A stretch of DNA of 64,000 bases from Candidatus Nanopelagicales bacterium (GCA_030827125.1 JAURFD010000013.1:1-64000), one strand, 5' to 3'. Shown: positions 46,541-55,520, counted from the first letter of the stretch. Made by a program: numbers and translations. The notes: generated from the sequence alone by a model not told the origin.

Positions 46541-47482
46541 ATGCCCGTTGCCGCGGAACTTGCCGAAGTCGTTCGCTCCGGTATCCGCGAGGGCGGACAT
46601 CGCGGTCACGTGGTCGTTCTCGACAAAGACGGAGCCGTACTGCGATGTTGGGGTGATCCGGAAGCTCGCATCCTGCCGCGCTCGGCCAACAAGATCGCAC
46701 AGGCCACCGCCATGGTGCGCGCGGGATTGCCGCTGCAGGGAGAGTTGCTCGCGCTCGCGGCTGCATCGCACAGCGGTGAGCCGTTCCACGTCGACGGTGT
46801 TCGTCGCATCCTCGGGGAACTCCCCGAGGAGTTGTTGCAGACGCCACCTGATTTGCCGTGGGACGAAGAGGATCGATGCGCGCTCCGTGCCGCGGGCCTG
46901 GGGCCCGAGTCCGTCTACATGAACTGCTCGGGCAAGCATGCAGCCATGTTGGTGACCTGCACCGTCAATGGCTGGTCCACGGCGGACTACCTCGATCCGG
47001 CTCATCCGCTGCAGCAGGCCATCGCGGTGGAGATCGCCGAACTTGCCGCGGAGGATCCGTGGACCAACGCCGTGGATGGGTGTGGTGCGCCACTTCTCGG
47101 GCTCACGCTCACGGGGTTGGCCCGCACCGCGTCCCGAGCCGCGACAGCCGATGCCGACTCCCCCGAGCGGCAGGTCGCCGATGCGATGCGTGATTACCCC
47201 GAGTGGGTGGCGGGGACGCGTCGGGACGCGACGGCGCTGAGCGCGGGGGTGCCGGGCCTGCTTCTCAAAGAGGGTGCTGAGGGGGTCTACGTCGCCGCTC
47301 TCCCGGATGGGACGAGCGTCGCCGTGAAGATTGAGGATGGTGCGGGTCGCGCGCGCCAGGTGGTGATGGCGGCGATCTTGGTCGATCTCGGTATCCGGTC
47401 GCCCGTTGTCGCTGAGCAGTTGTCCATTCCGCTTATGGGTGGTGCAGGTCAGGTCGGCGAGATCCGGCCCACCCTGGGGTAG
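46541..47482 (+). CDS. Asparaginase (asparaginase II family)
   Basis: The start is ATG 46541, with GGCAGGA 8 bases upstream. The 313-residue product is of the Rhizobium-type asparaginase II family: [50 protein letters not shown] and [18 protein letters not shown] are the conserved blocks, including Ser/Lys and Cys residues implicated in the active site. It converts asparagine to aspartate and ammonia in the cytoplasm. The amino-acid permease gene 40 bases downstream may supply the substrate. Confidence 0.9.
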   Translation: MPVAAELAEVVRSGIREGGHRGHVVVLDKDGAVLRCWGDPEARILPRSANKIAQATAMVRAGLPLQGELLALAAASHSGEPFHVDGVRRILGELPEELLQTPPDLPWDEEDRCALRAAGLGPESVYMNCSGKHAAMLVTCTVNGWSTADYLDPAHPLQQAIAVEIAELAAEDPWTNAVDGCGAPLLGLTLTGLARTASRAATADADSPERQVADAMRDYPEWVAGTRRDATALSAGVPGLLLKEGAEGVYVAALPDGTSVAVKIEDGAGRARQVVMAAILVDLGIRSPVVAEQLSIPLMGGAGQVGEIRPTLG

Positions 47483-47522
47483 AAAGCCGTGTCGGAGAAG
47501 TGTCGATGACAGGGATTCGTCA

Positions 47523-48698
47523 ATGACAGAACTGCGTCGCGTGCTGCAACTCCCCGGGGCTGTCGTCGTTGGTGTAGGTGCCATGCTGGGCACGGGTGTC
47601 TTTGCCGTGTGGACCCCCGCTTTCCGCATTGCCGGCAGTGCGCTGCTATTCGCACTTCTTCTGGCCGCGGCCGTCGCGGCACTCAACGCCACCTCGACCG
47701 CATCCCTGGCGCGCGCCGTCCCACGCGCGGGCGGTGTCTATGCCTACGGGAAGGCATTCATTGGTCGGGGGGCGGGTGTCGCCGCGGGATATGCCTTCGT
47801 CATCGGGAAGTCAGCGTCCGCGGGGGCCGCGGCACTGACCATCGGCGCATATCTGTGGCCCGAACAGCAACGGATCGTCGGGCTTATTGCGGTCGCGCTT
47901 GCCCTGGCATGGGACCTACGCGGCATCGTGCGTTCGGTACGGGTGACGGTGCTGCTGATCACCGTGGTGGTGGTCGCCATCGTGGCCCTGTCGGTGGCGT
48001 GGTGGGGCGCCGGTGTTACCCGCGTCGGTGTCGCGCTCGAGGGTGCGACTCCATGGGGAATCCTTGGTGCCGCGGGGCTGCTCTTCGTCGCCTTCGCGGG
48101 TTATGCACGCATCACGGTGCTGGGAGAGGAGGTGGCACACCCAACACGCACGATTCCGCGGGCCATGGCCTTGAGCTTTGGCATCGTGATCGTCGTCTAC
48201 GTCGTTGTGGGCATGCTGGTGCTCAGTGCCGTGGATTCCGGTGTGAAGCTCAGCACGGCGCCCCTGGAATCCGTCGCCGCGGCGACGAATGCGACCGGAC
48301 TCGTGGCGCTCGTACGCCTCGGTGCGGTGTTCGCGGCGGGAGCGGTGCTGCTCTCGCTGATCGCCGGCATCGGACGGACGCTCTTTGCCATGGGGCGTGA
48401 CGGTGATGCGCCGGGTGCCCTGAACGCGATCAACGACCGACATGTGCCCTGGCGAGCCGAGGTCGTCGCCGCCGCACTCACCCTCGGTGTCGTGGCCATG
48501 GGCGGTATCGGCCTGGCACTGGCGCTCTCGGCCGCAACGATCCTCACGTACTACGGAATCGCGCACGTCTGCGTGCTCGCGCGCTGGCGGGGCGGGGACG
48601 CGTCAGGTCGCCTCGCGCTCGCGGCCGCGGTCGGGCTCATGGGCTGCATCGCGGTTGTCGTGGGCGTCGGGAGTGTGGCGTTCTCGACTGTGGGGTGA
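47523..48698 (+). CDS. APC-family amino acid permease
   Basis: The start is ATG 47523, with AGGGA upstream. The 391-residue membrane protein has 11-12 hydrophobic helices. The first holds GAVVVGVGAMLGTGVFAVW, whose GxG bend is the substrate site of this superfamily. AVPRAGGVYAYGKAFIGRGA and ARITVLGEEVAHPTRTIPRA are typical of amino-acid/polyamine antiporters. It is shorter than many APC members (about 450). The neighbouring asparaginase suggests asparagine or a related amino acid, but specificity is not readable. Confidence 0.88.
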   Translation: MTELRRVLQLPGAVVVGVGAMLGTGVFAVWTPAFRIAGSALLFALLLAAAVAALNATSTASLARAVPRAGGVYAYGKAFIGRGAGVAAGYAFVIGKSASAGAAALTIGAYLWPEQQRIVGLIAVALALAWDLRGIVRSVRVTVLLITVVVVAIVALSVAWWGAGVTRVGVALEGATPWGILGAAGLLFVAFAGYARITVLGEEVAHPTRTIPRAMALSFGIVIVVYVVVGMLVLSAVDSGVKLSTAPLESVAAATNATGLVALVRLGAVFAAGAVLLSLIAGIGRTLFAMGRDGDAPGALNAINDRHVPWRAEVVAAALTLGVVAMGGIGLALALSAATILTYYGIAHVCVLARWRGGDASGRLALAAAVGLMGCIAVVVGVGSVAFSTVG

Positions 48699-48707
48699 CC
48701 GATATCA

Positions 48708-48745
48708 CGCTTGCAGTCGCAAGCGCTCCGCTTGCATTTGCAAGC
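48708..48745. promoter_or_regulatory. Twin palindromic operators before the XRE regulator
   Basis: Two inverted repeats stand 21 bases centre to centre: CGCTTGC-AGTC-GCAAGCG (48708-48725) and GCTTGC-ATTT-GCAAGC (48730-48745). Both face the same side of the helix. They lie 22-59 bases before ATG 48767, over the expected promoter (CATCCT at 48755-48760), so binding would block transcription. The likely ligand is the XRE protein itself. Confidence 0.75.
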
Positions 48746-48766
48746 ACTTGGGTGCATCCTTGAGGC

Positions 48767-49162
48767 ATGGCAGGTATCACCGGAATCGGGGACTACATCC
48801 GCGAGCAGCGCGACCAGGCACAGATGTCGGTTCGCCAGCTCGCCGCCGCAGCGGGAGTCTCCAACCCCTACCTCAGTCAGATTGAGCGCGGTTTGCGCAA
48901 GCCTTCGGCCGAGATTCTGGCCCGGCTTGCGGGTGCACTGCGCATCTCCGCCGAGAGCCTGTACGTGCAGGCGGGGATCCTCAGCGACGAAGGTCGCACC
49001 GAGGCCGACCGTGACGTGGTGGCGGCCATTACTGCCGATGAGGGGCTCACCGAGGCCCAGCGACGCACCCTGTTGGACATCTACCAGGCCTTCCAGGCGG
49101 AAAACCGCGTCGCATCCAAGGACGGGGAGACCCCCCATCGCACCGAGGAGGACACAGCATGA
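48767..49162 (+). CDS. XRE-family regulator preceding the HbhA-like gene
   Basis: The 131-residue protein has a helix-turn-helix of the Cro/cI type at residues about 10-65 (YIREQRDQAQMSVRQLAAAA, VSNPYLSQIERGLRKPSAEI) and a C-terminal helical part that may dimerise. It matches Rv0474 of Mycobacterium tuberculosis in size and position, directly before hbhA. Two matching palindromes upstream suggest it represses its own operon. Its stop overlaps the ATG of the next gene (ATGA). Confidence 0.88.
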   Translation: MAGITGIGDYIREQRDQAQMSVRQLAAAAGVSNPYLSQIERGLRKPSAEILARLAGALRISAESLYVQAGILSDEGRTEADRDVVAAITADEGLTEAQRRTLLDIYQAFQAENRVASKDGETPHRTEEDTA

Positions 49163-49800
49163 GCACGCCAGCGACCCACAAGGTCACCGCACCCAAGGCG
49201 AGCACCGTCAAGAAGACGGCCGCGAAGAAGAGTGCCAGCAAGAAGCCAGCGAACGGCTCCCCCACGTCAGCGGGGACCAAGAAGTCGGCGGCCAAGAAGC
49301 CGACTTCGACGAAGAAGCCGGTCTCGACCAAGAAGACCGTGACCGCCAACAAGGCCACTGCAGTCAAGACCACGAAGAAGTCCACCGTGTCGAAGGAGAA
49401 GAACGTGAGCACCGAGAACACCGCCAGCACTGCCAAGACCAACCGCACCGTCCCGTTCACGAGCATTGCCATCCCCGTGGAGGTACCCACCGTGATCGTG
49501 GAAGCCTTCGACACTGTCCAGGAGACCGTCGTCTCTGCGCCGACCACCGCGGTGAAGGCGTGGAGCCAGGTGCGCGATTTCGCGTCCGACGCCAGCACGT
49601 CGGTGAGCAACCTCGCCACCGAGGGTCAGGCCCGCGTCACTGATCTCGCCCACGAGGCTCGCGTGACCGTGCGGGACTTCGCCACCGACGCTCGCGGGCA
49701 AGCCGTGCAATTCGGCCAGGATGCTCGCAAGACCGCCTCGGACGTCGCAGTGAGCGCGAGCAACGCGATCACCCTCGTCCGTGAGGCCGTGGGCGTCTGA
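49159..49800 (+). CDS. HbhA-like protein with lysine-rich N-terminus
   Basis: GAGGAGGA precedes ATG 49159. Of the first 82 residues of the 213-residue product, 22 are lysine, in histone-like repeats (TVKKTAAKKSASKKPA). Residues about 95-213 are amphipathic helix with an 11-residue-like periodicity (VTDLAHEARVTVRDFATDAR). Heparin-binding hemagglutinin of mycobacteria has the same two parts but in the opposite order, with the lysine tail at the C-terminus. Gene order (XRE, this gene, DUF2516) matches Rv0474-Rv0476. It could bind DNA, lipid or sulfated glycans. A second start at GTG 49405 could yield a form without the lysine domain. Confidence 0.82.
   Translation: MSTPATHKVTAPKASTVKKTAAKKSASKKPANGSPTSAGTKKSAAKKPTSTKKPVSTKKTVTANKATAVKTTKKSTVSKEKNVSTENTASTAKTNRTVPFTSIAIPVEVPTVIVEAFDTVQETVVSAPTTAVKAWSQVRDFASDASTSVSNLATEGQARVTDLAHEARVTVRDFATDARGQAVQFGQDARKTASDVAVSASNAITLVREAVGV
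49392..49407 (+). promoter_or_regulatory. Possible internal ribosome site and start within the HbhA-like gene
   Basis: GAAGGAG (49392-49398) is followed after 6 bases by an in-frame GTG (49405-49407). It would start translation at residue 83, precisely at the end of the lysine-rich part, giving a 131-residue product. Lysine-rich codons often look like ribosome sites, so chance is a real alternative. Confidence 0.35.
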
Positions 49801-49819
49801 TTTCCCTCAGCTCTGACCG

Positions 49820-49852
49820 CGCGCCCCGCCTGCACAAAGCAGGCGGGGCGCG
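49820..49852 (+). terminator. Rho-independent terminator after the HbhA-like gene
   Basis: CGCGCCCCGCCTGC (49820-49833) pairs perfectly with GCAGGCGGGGCGCG (49839-49852), a 14-bp stem with loop ACAAA, followed by TACTTTTG. It should end the XRE-hbhA transcript. Confidence 0.88.
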
Positions 49853-49858
49853 TACTTT
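49853..49858 (+). promoter_or_regulatory. Candidate -10 box for the DUF2516 gene
   Basis: TACTTT starts on the base after the terminator stem and stands 6 bases before GTG 49865. The T-rich tail of the terminator would thus double as the -10 of a leaderless promoter. Confidence 0.45.
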
Positions 49859-49864
49859 TGATGG

Positions 49865-50149
49865 GTGATCTTCGACGCGACTCAGAACCTCGTCATGCTC
49901 GTGCTGTGGGTGGTCTTCCTCGCGGTCAAGGGGTGGGCCTTCATTGACTGCATTCGACGACCGCAGTCAGCGTTCCCTGCCGTGGGACGAGTCTCGAAGT
50001 TGCTCTGGCTCCTCCTGACGGGAGTGGCCTTCCTCACCGGGCTCATCCCCAACCTCACGCTCGGCATCATTGGGATTGCCGGTGTGATCGCCGCACTCGT
50101 CTACCTCTTCGACGTACGACCGCGCATCGTCGAGATCACCGGAGGCTAG
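49865..50149 (+). CDS. DUF2516 family membrane protein
   Basis: The 94-residue protein starts at GTG 49865. Three hydrophobic segments are seen near residues 5-22 (LVMLVLWVVFLAVKGWAFID), 43-61 and 64-82. CIRRPQSAFPAVGRVSK is the conserved loop. It is the counterpart of Rv0476 downstream of hbhA in mycobacteria. Function unknown. It ends with a 4-base overlap against the convergent AlaX-type gene. Confidence 0.85.
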   Translation: MIFDATQNLVMLVLWVVFLAVKGWAFIDCIRRPQSAFPAVGRVSKLLWLLLTGVAFLTGLIPNLTLGIIGIAGVIAALVYLFDVRPRIVEITGG

Positions 50150-50868
50150 TCAGGCAGGGCCACGCGGATGCGCCGGAACCCCTTGCCCTTGTTCTCGACC
50201 TTGACCACGCGCATGCGGCCGACCATGCGCGTCGACGCGACGTGCGTGCCGCCATCGGCTTGGACGTCGAGTCCGTCAATGTCGACGATGCGCACGACCT
50301 CGATCTCTGGTGGCAGCAGATTGGTTGCCGTGCGGATGAGGTCGGGGATAGCGAAGGCTTCATCGCGCGGCAGTGAGTAGGCCTGGATCCCGCGGTCGGC
50401 CTCTACCTCCGCATTGATGGCGTCCTCTACCGACTGTTTGAAGCCTTCGGGGACACCCTCGAGGTTGAAGTCCAGCCGGCCCTCGAGCGGCTCCATGTTG
50501 GAGCCGGTGACCAGCGCTCCGAAGTCGCGGAACACCACACCGGACAGGACGTGCAGACCGGAATGCGTGCGCATGAGGGCGGTCCGTCGCGCATCCTCAA
50601 TCGCCCCGTGCACCTCAGTACCGACAGCGGGAATTGGTTCTCCTTCGGCGGGAATCAGTCGCAGATCGTCGCCGTAACGGACGCCGACAATGCGGGTTTG
50701 TACGCCGCCCCAGAGCAGCACGCCGTGGTCCGGCGGTTGCCCACCGCCGCCGGGGTAGAAGGCGGAGCGATCGAGCACAATCCCACTCTCCGGGTCGGCG
50801 TCAAGGACCATCGCAGTCCACTCACGCAGGGTGGCATCGTCGAGTTCGAGGCGGTGGGTGTGCAGCAT
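50146..50868 (-). CDS. Alanyl-tRNA editing protein, AlaX type
   Basis: The 240-residue protein matches the free-standing editing domain of alanyl-tRNA synthetase. DRSAFYPGGGGQPPDHGVL is a hallmark, and the zinc ligands are in RTHSGLHVLSG (HxxxH type) and DGGTHVASTRMVG. It hydrolyses Ser-tRNA(Ala) and Gly-tRNA(Ala). Usually the third ligand region is CxxxH; here it reads DGGTH, so one ligand may be missing. It lies 7 bases after the frameshifted ltrA on the same strand. Confidence 0.9.
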   Translation of the reverse strand: MLHTHRLELDDATLREWTAMVLDADPESGIVLDRSAFYPGGGGQPPDHGVLLWGGVQTRIVGVRYGDDLRLIPAEGEPIPAVGTEVHGAIEDARRTALMRTHSGLHVLSGVVFRDFGALVTGSNMEPLEGRLDFNLEGVPEGFKQSVEDAINAEVEADRGIQAYSLPRDEAFAIPDLIRTATNLLPPEIEVVRIVDIDGLDVQADGGTHVASTRMVGRMRVVKVENKGKGFRRIRVALPD

Positions 50869-50875
50869 CCGACGA

Positions 50876-52025
50876 TCATGCCCCAGCTGCTGCGTCTTCG
50901 ACGGTGGTTGTGTCGCCAGAGTTGCGACGGTTCAGTCGGTGCGCCGTGTAGTCGACCAGGCCCATCACGATGACGACCAGGAGGCCGGTCTGCAGGTTGA
51001 GCATCCCGGGTGCGACGAAATGAGCGATGATCAAGAGCACGGCGATGACGAAGAACGGCACAGCGACCCGGTGAGGCCTTCTGGCCGAGGTCACGAGGGC
51101 AAGTCCCAGGCCGACGTACACCAGGGCGAGCGTCAAGCCCGCCCCTACCGTCTGCGTGAATGCGTCCAGGTGCGAGAGCAACTCGTCGTTGAGGGGGACG
51201 GCCTCGGCGGCGATGGTGGCGGAGGTCAACCCCAGTCCGACGACCACGACGAAGTGCGCGGACACCCAACCCTGCAGGCGGGCAAGTGTCGGCGGAGGCC
51301 CGGCTGGGAGGACGTAGATGAAGTAGGCGCGCCACAGCAGGAAGGCCACGGCCACGGCCTCAGCGATGGCGAGGACGGTGGTGGTCCCACCACTTTCGGT
51401 GTTGAGGATTATCTCGAGCAGTCCGTCGCCGATGAGGATGAGGACGAATTGGCCGAAGCGTTCACTCAAATGGTTGACGTTGATGACGACCGTCTTGGGC
51501 AGCAGCCGTGGGTAGACGATAAGCAGTCCGGCCAGGGCGATCAGGGGGCCAATGCCCATCGCCAGGTACTCGGGAAGGATGCCCACGGCACCGAGGAGCA
51601 GAAGCACCGTGGCGGCACCGCTGAGAGTTGCTGCGGCGAACGAGGGAGTCCGGGCCTCCGGATGGGTCAGGGCGATCGCGGCATGCCGGACGGACAGCGC
51701 CGCGAAGGACAGGGCGAGGCCGAAGTTGAGGGTGTGTGCCGAGAGCCAGTTCTCCCACAGAGACCCTCCAGCAGCGAGCACCGCGCCGAAGATCCACACC
51801 ACGGTGGTGGCTTGGGTGAACACCCCCTGGCCGGGGAATCGGTTGTTAAGGAAGACCCACGACACCCACGATCCGTAGGCGACAAGAATCGCCGCGGCGT
51901 ACCAGATCACCCACGGTGTGCCCCAGCCGTACTGCAGCCCGCTGAACAGAGTAAGCGAGCACCACCATGACCAGGTCCTGCAGCAGTTCCAGCCAGCTGA
52001 CCGTGGGCAGATGCGGGCGGTGCAT
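50876..52025 (-). pseudogene. LtrA-family membrane protein with a frameshift near its start
   Basis: The main frame codes for about 345 residues of a low-temperature-requirement A protein: ten or more hydrophobic helices, NVNHLSERFGQFVLILIGDG and SAHFVVVVGLGLTSATIA are typical. The expected N-terminus, MHRPHLPTVSWLELLQDLVM from ATG 52025, is in a different frame that ends in TAA after about 60 codons. The frames must join near 51950-51975, where the sequence has one base too many (or two too few). The long open frame before the junction is only a shadow of gpmA. Either the gene is broken or there is a sequencing error; an internal GTG start (WVIWYAA) is a weak alternative. Confidence 0.75.
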
Positions 52026-52034
52026 GGTCGTCGC

Positions 52035-52790
52035 CTAGCGCCCCTGGTTCGCCACCGCGGCAGCGGCAGCCGCTGCCGCGTCCGGGTCGAGGTATTCGCC
52101 GCCCGGCACGATGGGCTTGAGATTCTCGTCAAGCCGGTAGACAAGCGGGATGCCGGTGGGGATGTTCAGCGCTGCGATTTCGGCATCGGAGATGCCGTCC
52201 AGATGCTTGACGAGGGCACGCAGTGAATTGCCATGCGCGGCCACCAGCACGGTCTGCCCCTGCCGTAGTCCCTCGGCGACGATGACGTCCTCCCAGTAGG
52301 GGATGAGCCGCGTGACGACGTCCTTGAGGCACTCGGTCTCCGGGCGGGCTTCCGGCGGCAACGCGGCGTAGCGCGGGTCGTAGGTCTGTGCGAACTCGCT
52401 GTCCGGGTCGATCGGTGGCGGCGGGACGTCATACGACCGACGCCACAGCATGAACTGCTCCTCGCCGTACTGGTCCAGGGTTTCTTTCTTGTTCTTGCCT
52501 TGAAGGGCGCCGTAGTGGCGCTCGTTGAGACGCCAATTGCGGACCACCGGGATCCATAGTCGGCCTGCTTCGCCGAGGGCGATGTTGGCCGTGGTGATCG
52601 CTCGCGTGAGTAGGGAGGTGTGGACAACGTCGGGCAGAATGCCGACGTCCTTGAGCATCTGTCCGCCGCGTGCGGCTTCCTCGCGCCCCTTGTCGGTGAG
52701 TGAGACATCGACCCAGCCGGTAAAGAGGTTCTTGGCATTCCATTCGCTCTCACCGTGGCGGAGGAGGATCAGGGTGTAGGAAGCGCTCAT
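52035..52790 (-). CDS. gpmA: 2,3-bisphosphoglycerate-dependent phosphoglycerate mutase
   Basis: The 251-residue glycolytic enzyme interconverts 3- and 2-phosphoglycerate. The catalytic His is in [27 protein letters not shown] holds the acid Glu and substrate contacts; [19 protein letters not shown] has the second His. The end has a run of nine alanines ([17 protein letters not shown]), which is unusual but outside the core. Gene order mshA-ybjN-gpmA is that of mycobacteria. Confidence 0.96.
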   Translation of the reverse strand: MSASYTLILLRHGESEWNAKNLFTGWVDVSLTDKGREEAARGGQMLKDVGILPDVVHTSLLTRAITTANIALGEAGRLWIPVVRNWRLNERHYGALQGKNKKETLDQYGEEQFMLWRRSYDVPPPPIDPDSEFAQTYDPRYAALPPEARPETECLKDVVTRLIPYWEDVIVAEGLRQGQTVLVAAHGNSLRALVKHLDGISDAEIAALNIPTGIPLVYRLDENLKPIVPGGEYLDPDAAAAAAAAVANQGR

Positions 52791-52826
52791 GCGCCCATCT
52801 TGTCAGGGCGTGGGCTTCGTCCGTGG

Positions 52827-53324
52827 CTAGGGCGCAGGATCAGCAAGGTGCCGGAAGGCTTCGAGGTTCGCGGTGGATTCGCCGCGAGATTCCCGCCAGG
52901 CCCATTCGCGTTTGATCGCCGTAGCGAATCCCAGTTCCAGAATTGTGTTGAACGACGAGTCGGCGTACTCCGCCACCGAGCCCAGCAGTCGATCGAGTTC
53001 CGCTGCTGAGACGGCTCCGAGTGGTAGCCGGCCAGTGAGATAGATATCCCCGAGGTGGTCGACGCTGAAGGCGATCGTGTACATGCTCCGATTGCGCTCG
53101 AGAAGCCATCGGTAGACCGCCTCGCCGTTCTCATCGGGGCGTCGTGCGACGAATGCATTGACGCTGAGTGTCAGATCACCGACCAGCAGAGCCACGGTCG
53201 TCGACAATTTGTGAGTGCCGGGCAGGGTCAGCACGTAGGTGCTCGTACCGGAACGTTCCAGCGGTAGTTCCTCGGCGGCCGCGAACGTCGTGATGAGTTG
53301 GGCGACGCGTTCTGCCTCGGTCAA
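52827..53324 (-). CDS. YbjN-domain protein
   Basis: The 165-residue protein begins at TTG 53324, overlapping the mshA stop (TTGA). It has the YbjN fold (a type III chaperone-like alpha/beta fold): [40 protein letters not shown] and [18 protein letters not shown]. The fold is found in tetrameric, non-enzymatic proteins; molecular role unknown. It corresponds to Rv0487 next to mshA in M. tuberculosis. The TTG start is chosen because no ATG or GTG fits. Confidence 0.85.
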   Translation of the reverse strand: MTEAERVAQLITTFAAAEELPLERSGTSTYVLTLPGTHKLSTTVALLVGDLTLSVNAFVARRPDENGEAVYRWLLERNRSMYTIAFSVDHLGDIYLTGRLPLGAVSAAELDRLLGSVAEYADSSFNTILELGFATAIKREWAWRESRGESTANLEAFRHLADPAP

Positions 53325-54607
53325 CGATTGCCCGCGGCCACGGCATCGAGGAGATGTCCGCCCACGGCCGCTCGGTAGGTGTCCAGCAGGCCGTCGGCTG
53401 TCCGCGCCCAACTGAACTGCTCGGCATGTGATCGAGCGCCTGCGGCGAGCAGTCCGACCTCCGGGGTATCGATCCGTCGAAGGGCCTGTGCCCACACCCG
53501 CGGGTCGTGGCCGGGGACGAGGATGCCGGAGCGCCCGTCCGCGACAGCTGTAGGCAGCCCGCCGACAGCCGCGGCCACGACGGGAGTCCCGCAGGCTTGT
53601 GACTCGACCGCCACCAGTCCGAAACTCTCTGAATAGGACGGAACGACGGTGGCGTCAGCGGCCCGGAACCATTCGGCCAGGCGCTCGCGGTCCCCGGGGG
53701 GCTCAAATCTCACGAGATCGGCGATGCCGAGATCGCGGGCCAGGTCCGCGAGGGCCGACGGATGCTCCAGGCCAGAACCCGATGGGCCACCGCAGATGGC
53801 GATGACAAGGCGCTCACGGAGGGACGGGTCCTCCGAGACCATGTCAGCGGCGGCTCGGACGAGGACGTCTGGCGCCTTGAGTGGCTGGATGCGGCCGACG
53901 AAGAGCAACACCAGGGCGTGGGCTGGAAGTCCCAGCGCCGCTCTGGCCGCCTCCTGGTCTCCGGGCGTGAAGTTCTCCAGATCCACGCCGGGGTGAACGA
54001 CGTCGACGCGGTCAGCGGGCGCGTCGTACAGCTCCACGAGTTGACGTGCCTCTTCGTCAGTGTTGGCGACGAGTCGCGTCGAATGGTCGACGACCTGCTC
54101 CTCACCAATGATGCGGATCCTTGGCTCGGCTCGGTCACCTTCGGCGATGTCGAGGTTCTTGACCTTTGCCATGGTGTGCATGCTGTGGATGAGCGGCACA
54201 TCCCAGCGCTCGCTCGCGAGCCAGCCCACCTGCCCGGAAAGCCAGTAGTGCGAATGGACGAGGTCGAACCAGCCCTCGGGGCGCCCGGCCTCGAACCGCA
54301 GTAGCCCGGCGGTGAAAGCGCACATCTGGCCCGGGAGTTCCTCCTTGCGCAGTTCCTCGAACGGCCCAGCGCGCAGGTGTGTCACGGTCACGCCCGGCTC
54401 GACCTCGACGCGGTGGGGAAGTGAGGAGTTCACCGCGCGGGTGAAGATCTCAACCTCCACGCCCGCGGCGGCGAGGCGGCGGGAGGTCTCAAGGACGTAG
54501 ACATTCATCCCACCGGCGTCGCCGGTACCGGGCTGATCGAGGGGGGAGGTGTGCAGCGAAAGGACGGCAGCACGGCGCGGAGTGATGTCGCGCAAATGAC
54601 GTGCCAT
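53321..54607 (-). CDS. mshA: D-inositol-3-phosphate glycosyltransferase
   Basis: From ATG 54607, with GGAGG 6 bases upstream, the product has 428 residues. It moves GlcNAc from UDP-GlcNAc to inositol-3-phosphate, the first step of mycothiol synthesis. Key GT4 blocks are [60 protein letters not shown] and the EX7E region in [18 protein letters not shown]. With mshD at 41270 it shows that the organism makes mycothiol. YbjN follows with a 4-base overlap. Confidence 0.96.
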   Translation of the reverse strand: MARHLRDITPRRAAVLSLHTSPLDQPGTGDAGGMNVYVLETSRRLAAAGVEVEIFTRAVNSSLPHRVEVEPGVTVTHLRAGPFEELRKEELPGQMCAFTAGLLRFEAGRPEGWFDLVHSHYWLSGQVGWLASERWDVPLIHSMHTMAKVKNLDIAEGDRAEPRIRIIGEEQVVDHSTRLVANTDEEARQLVELYDAPADRVDVVHPGVDLENFTPGDQEAARAALGLPAHALVLLFVGRIQPLKAPDVLVRAAADMVSEDPSLRERLVIAICGGPSGSGLEHPSALADLARDLGIADLVRFEPPGDRERLAEWFRAADATVVPSYSESFGLVAVESQACGTPVVAAAVGGLPTAVADGRSGILVPGHDPRVWAQALRRIDTPEVGLLAAGARSHAEQFSWARTADGLLDTYRAAVGGHLLDAVAAGNR

Positions 54608-54693
54608 GGAAACCTCCGGGGAGACAGTCTGGCCTATCGGCCCCGATTCGGCACCTTTGCCCTCGGCCCGGAGGGCCCGGGGCCCCACGGCCC

Positions 54694-55362
54694 CTAGGCA
54701 GTGGCGTCGAGGGCGACTCCGGCGTACGGCTCGCCCGTGACGATCGTGACGACCCGCTTGGTGACCGACACCGCGTGGTCGGCGTACCGCTCGTAGAAGC
54801 GGGACAGCAGGGTCACGTCGACCGCAGCCTCCACCCCGTGCGACCACGAGGGAGACAGCACGATGCGGAACAACTCCCGATGGAAGTGGTCCATTTGCTG
54901 GTCATGTCGGGCGATGTCGGTGGCGAGACTGACGTCCTTCGTGGCAATAACGGCGCCGGTCTGGGACACGATGGCTTCGGCTATACCGCCCATCTCGGCG
55001 AACGTGCCTCGCAGTTCTTGAGGGACGGCCACGGCCGGGTAGCGCATTCGGGCCTGCTTGGCGACGTGCTCGGCTAGGTCGCCCATGCGTTCGAGCGAGG
55101 AGGCGATGCGCAGAGCGCCGATGACGACGCGCAGGTCCGAGGCCACCGGTCCCTGGAGGGCGATGAGATCGAAGCATCGATCCTCAACCTCAGATGTGAT
55201 CGTGTCGACTGCCGCGTCGGCAGCGATGACCTCCTCGGCCAACTTCAGGTCGGCATCGAGCAGTGCCTGGGTGGCTCGGTTCATGGCCGAACCCACCATG
55301 CGGGTCATGTTGACGAGTTCATCGCTGACCCCGTCGAGTTGCTCGGTAAACGCCTCGCGCAT
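54694..55362 (-). CDS. phoU: Phosphate-signalling regulator PhoU
   Basis: The 222-residue all-helical protein has two PhoU repeats, each with the acidic metal motif: [19 protein letters not shown] and [19 protein letters not shown]. PhoU links the Pst transporter to the sensor kinase and damps signalling when phosphate is ample. ATG 55362 gives the usual start [17 protein letters not shown]. It is divergent from senX3, and a PHO-like box lies 38-66 bases before its start, so it is probably induced by phosphate limitation too. The pst operon itself is about 18 kb away. Confidence 0.95.
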   Translation of the reverse strand: MREAFTEQLDGVSDELVNMTRMVGSAMNRATQALLDADLKLAEEVIAADAAVDTITSEVEDRCFDLIALQGPVASDLRVVIGALRIASSLERMGDLAEHVAKQARMRYPAVAVPQELRGTFAEMGGIAEAIVSQTGAVIATKDVSLATDIARHDQQMDHFHRELFRIVLSPSWSHGVEAAVDVTLLSRFYERYADHAVSVTKRVVTIVTGEPYAGVALDATA

Positions 55363-55399
55363 GTGGTGTCCAATCGTCGAGCAGAGTGTCGCCGCCCCG

Positions 55400-55428
55400 G
55401 GTGAACGTGCGGCAACATTGAGGTTAAC
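55400..55428. promoter_or_regulatory. PHO-box-like site between phoU and senX3
   Basis: GGTGAAC (55400-55406) and GGTTAAC (55422-55428) are the same two heptamers as in the pstS box, here 22 bases apart, two helical turns. The intermediate position (55411) carries a weaker GGCAACA. It is oriented like the phoU transcript on the minus strand (GTTAACC then GTTCACC). Confidence 0.6.
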
Positions 55429-55508
55429 GCCGGGCCCAACCGGATGAACGCTCAACCAATCATGGAGCACGAAACGCCACTCGAGGGTCTCCCGGGTCCG
55501 GCGCGTCA

Positions 55509-55514
55509 TATTCT
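55509..55514 (+). promoter_or_regulatory. Candidate -10 box for senX3-regX3
   Basis: TATTCT lies 6 bases before ATG 55521 with no ribosome site between, consistent with a leaderless senX3-regX3 message. Confidence 0.5.
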
Positions 55515-55520
55515 CGCCGT

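Noticed and set aside
46496-47692. 398-codon open frame on the minus strand
   Set aside because: It is antisense to the asparaginase gene and the start of the permease gene, with no recognisable features.
54608-54693. GC-rich possible terminator between phoU and mshA
   Set aside because: Several short GGGCCC-type pairings overlap each other; no single good stem with a T run can be chosen.
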